DNA from: Burkholderiales bacterium
GTDB taxonomy: Bacteria; Pseudomonadota; Gammaproteobacteria; Burkholderiales; Burkholderiaceae_C
Assembly (NCBI GenBank): GCA_016219375.1
Contig: JACRNC010000016.1
Location: forward strand, 154,006-218,005
DNA length: 64,000 nucleotides
Direction: 5' to 3'
This document shows, in pieces, positions 62,293 to 64,000 of this stretch. Within the stretch, counting starts at the first letter, position 1; every line of letters starts with the position of its first letter. Under the pieces are notes generated by a model. The model had not been told where the DNA came from. It ran no database searches and saw only the letters and a list, made by a program, of their open reading frames with translations. Made by a program: the position numbers and the translations under genes.

Positions 62293-62405
62293 CGGCCCCG
62301 GCTCACCAAAGTTGAGCGGTGTCCGGCGAGCTTCGTGATTCCGTCACGCAGCTGCTGCATCCAGGCTGCCAGGCAGCACGTGCAGCGCCCGGGTGGCACC
62401 CTGCC

Positions 62406-63290
62406 TCAGGCTTGCAGAGCGGAACGCGGCAGCAGCAGCACGGCGTCCTCGCCGGCGCTGGTCTCCAGCCACACCGCCTCCAGCCGCGGAAAGGCGCGCT
62501 CGAAGTGCGGCCGCTCATGGCCGATCTCCAGCACCAGCACGGCGTCGGGCGTCATGTGCGCGGGCGCCTGGGCCAGCAGCCGGCGGATGAAGTCCATGCC
62601 GTCCGCACCGCCGGCCAGGGCCAGCTCGGGCTCGGCGCGGAACTCGGCCGGCAGCACGGACATGGACTGCGCGTTGACGTAAGGCGGGTTGCACAGGATC
62701 AGGTCGTAAGGCCGGGCAGCGGCCGCCTCCACGCCGCTGAAGAGGTCGCCCTGCAGCAGCCGGATGCGGCCCTGCAGCCCGTGCCGCGCGACGTTCATCC
62801 GCGCCACCTCCAGCGCATCGGCGCTCAGGTCGCTGGCATCCACGGACACCTCTGGCCAAGCCATCGCGGCCAGCACGGCCAGGCTGCCGTTGCCGGTGCA
62901 CAGGTCGAGCACGCGCTCGGTGCGGTCGGACAGCCAGGCGTCGATGCTGCCGTCGGCCAGCACCTCGGCGATCAGCGAGCGCGGCACGATGGCGCGCTCA
63001 TCCACATGGAAGGGCACGCCCTGCAGCCAAGCCTCGCCGGTCAGGTAGGCGGCCGGGCGGCGGGTGGCGATGCGCTCGTCGATCAGCGCGGCCACCTGCT
63101 GCTGCTCCTGCGCCGTCAACACGCGGCCCTCGTGCTCGTCCAGGCTGTCCAGCGGCAGGCCCAGGCGCCACAGCACCAGCCACGCCGCCTCGTCGAAGGC
63201 GCAGGTGGTGCCGTGGCCGTAGGCCACACCCGCGGCATCCAGCCGCGCGGCCATCGCCTTGATGCAGTCGATCAGCGTCATCGCCTGCAC
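62406..63290 (-). CDS. prmB: Ribosomal protein L3 N5-glutamine methyltransferase
   Basis: The 294-residue SAM enzyme has an N-terminal helical domain (VLTAQEQQQVAALIDERIAT, AYLTGEAWLQGVPFHVDERA). Motif I VLDLCTGNGSLAVLAA is followed by DASDLSADALEVA and NPPYVNAQSM, the NPPY catalytic motif with PrmB-type following residues. It methylates Gln in L3. A second Met three codons in is an alternative start. It begins one base after the dapE stop. Confidence 0.93.
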   Translation of the reverse strand: MQAMTLIDCIKAMAARLDAAGVAYGHGTTCAFDEAAWLVLWRLGLPLDSLDEHEGRVLTAQEQQQVAALIDERIATRRPAAYLTGEAWLQGVPFHVDERAIVPRSLIAEVLADGSIDAWLSDRTERVLDLCTGNGSLAVLAAMAWPEVSVDASDLSADALEVARMNVARHGLQGRIRLLQGDLFSGVEAAAARPYDLILCNPPYVNAQSMSVLPAEFRAEPELALAGGADGMDFIRRLLAQAPAHMTPDAVLVLEIGHERPHFERAFPRLEAVWLETSAGEDAVLLLPRSALQA

Positions 63291-63291
63291 C

Positions 63292-64000
<709 letters not shown>

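Overview
The window is high-GC DNA (roughly 70 % by eye) with strong C/G third positions. The family content (dapE-prmB pair, moaA-mobA, stand-alone rfaE2 and gmhB, TPP-controlled thiC-thiO-thiS-thiG-thiDE) suggests a betaproteobacterium of the order Burkholderiales. Species cannot be told from the sequence.

Positions 1-29577 are the late half of a Mu-like transposable prophage whose left end, repressor and transposase genes lie before the window. In order it holds an S24 repressor-like remnant; a cassette of small membrane proteins including a SLATT-like two-helix protein (856-2803); a lysis cassette (M15 endolysin, holin-like, Rz with embedded Rz1); an SGNH hydrolase cargo gene; a Mu-type head module in canonical order (gp25, gp26, gp27, TerL gp28, portal gp29, gpF, gpG, protease/scaffold I/Z, DUF2190, major head T, gp35-like, gp49-like, gp36, gp37); a lambda-type tail module (tube, G/GT chaperone with -1 frameshift, tape measure, M, L, K, I, J and two small tail proteins); and a terminal DNA adenine methylase. 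A Mu head with a lambda-like tail is the plan of the B3/D3112 siphoviral transposable phages. The right phage end (..GGCGCATCA, position 29577) abuts codons of gmhA, so the phage has split the host sedoheptulose-7-phosphate isomerase gene; only its last 90 codons are in the window.

29578-41031 is a heptose/surface-glycan locus: 3' remnant of gmhA, rfaE2 (minus strand), a GT4 glycosyltransferase, an SDR, gmhB, two GT9 heptosyltransferase-like proteins, a TobZ/NodU-type O-carbamoyltransferase, a GT2 and a last GT4-like glycosyltransferase. From the SDR on the genes are nearly all overlapping, so they probably form one operon making a heptose-rich, carbamoylated glycan. Between gmhA and rfaE2 sits a two-gene HTH-MNT nucleotidyltransferase / HEPN-like module with its own palindromic operator-promoter and an apparently leaderless start.

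41188-64000 is ordinary chromosome: a hybrid histidine kinase, DUF378 protein, MscS channel, pseudokinase-HDOD fusion; then, on the minus strand, the thiamine operon under a TPP riboswitch, a moaA-mobA-GNAT operon, an NlpC/P60 hydrolase, the ABC-F protein YheS, a CHASE-PAS-GGDEF-EAL protein, prmB and the 3' part of dapE.

The less ordinary items are a duplicated 5' leader (16 identical bases, then an ACAC-loop hairpin touching the ATG) before the phage endolysin and protease genes, the exact phage/gmhA junction, the HTH-MNT/HEPN module, and the uncharacterised membrane-protein cassette at the left of the phage late region.
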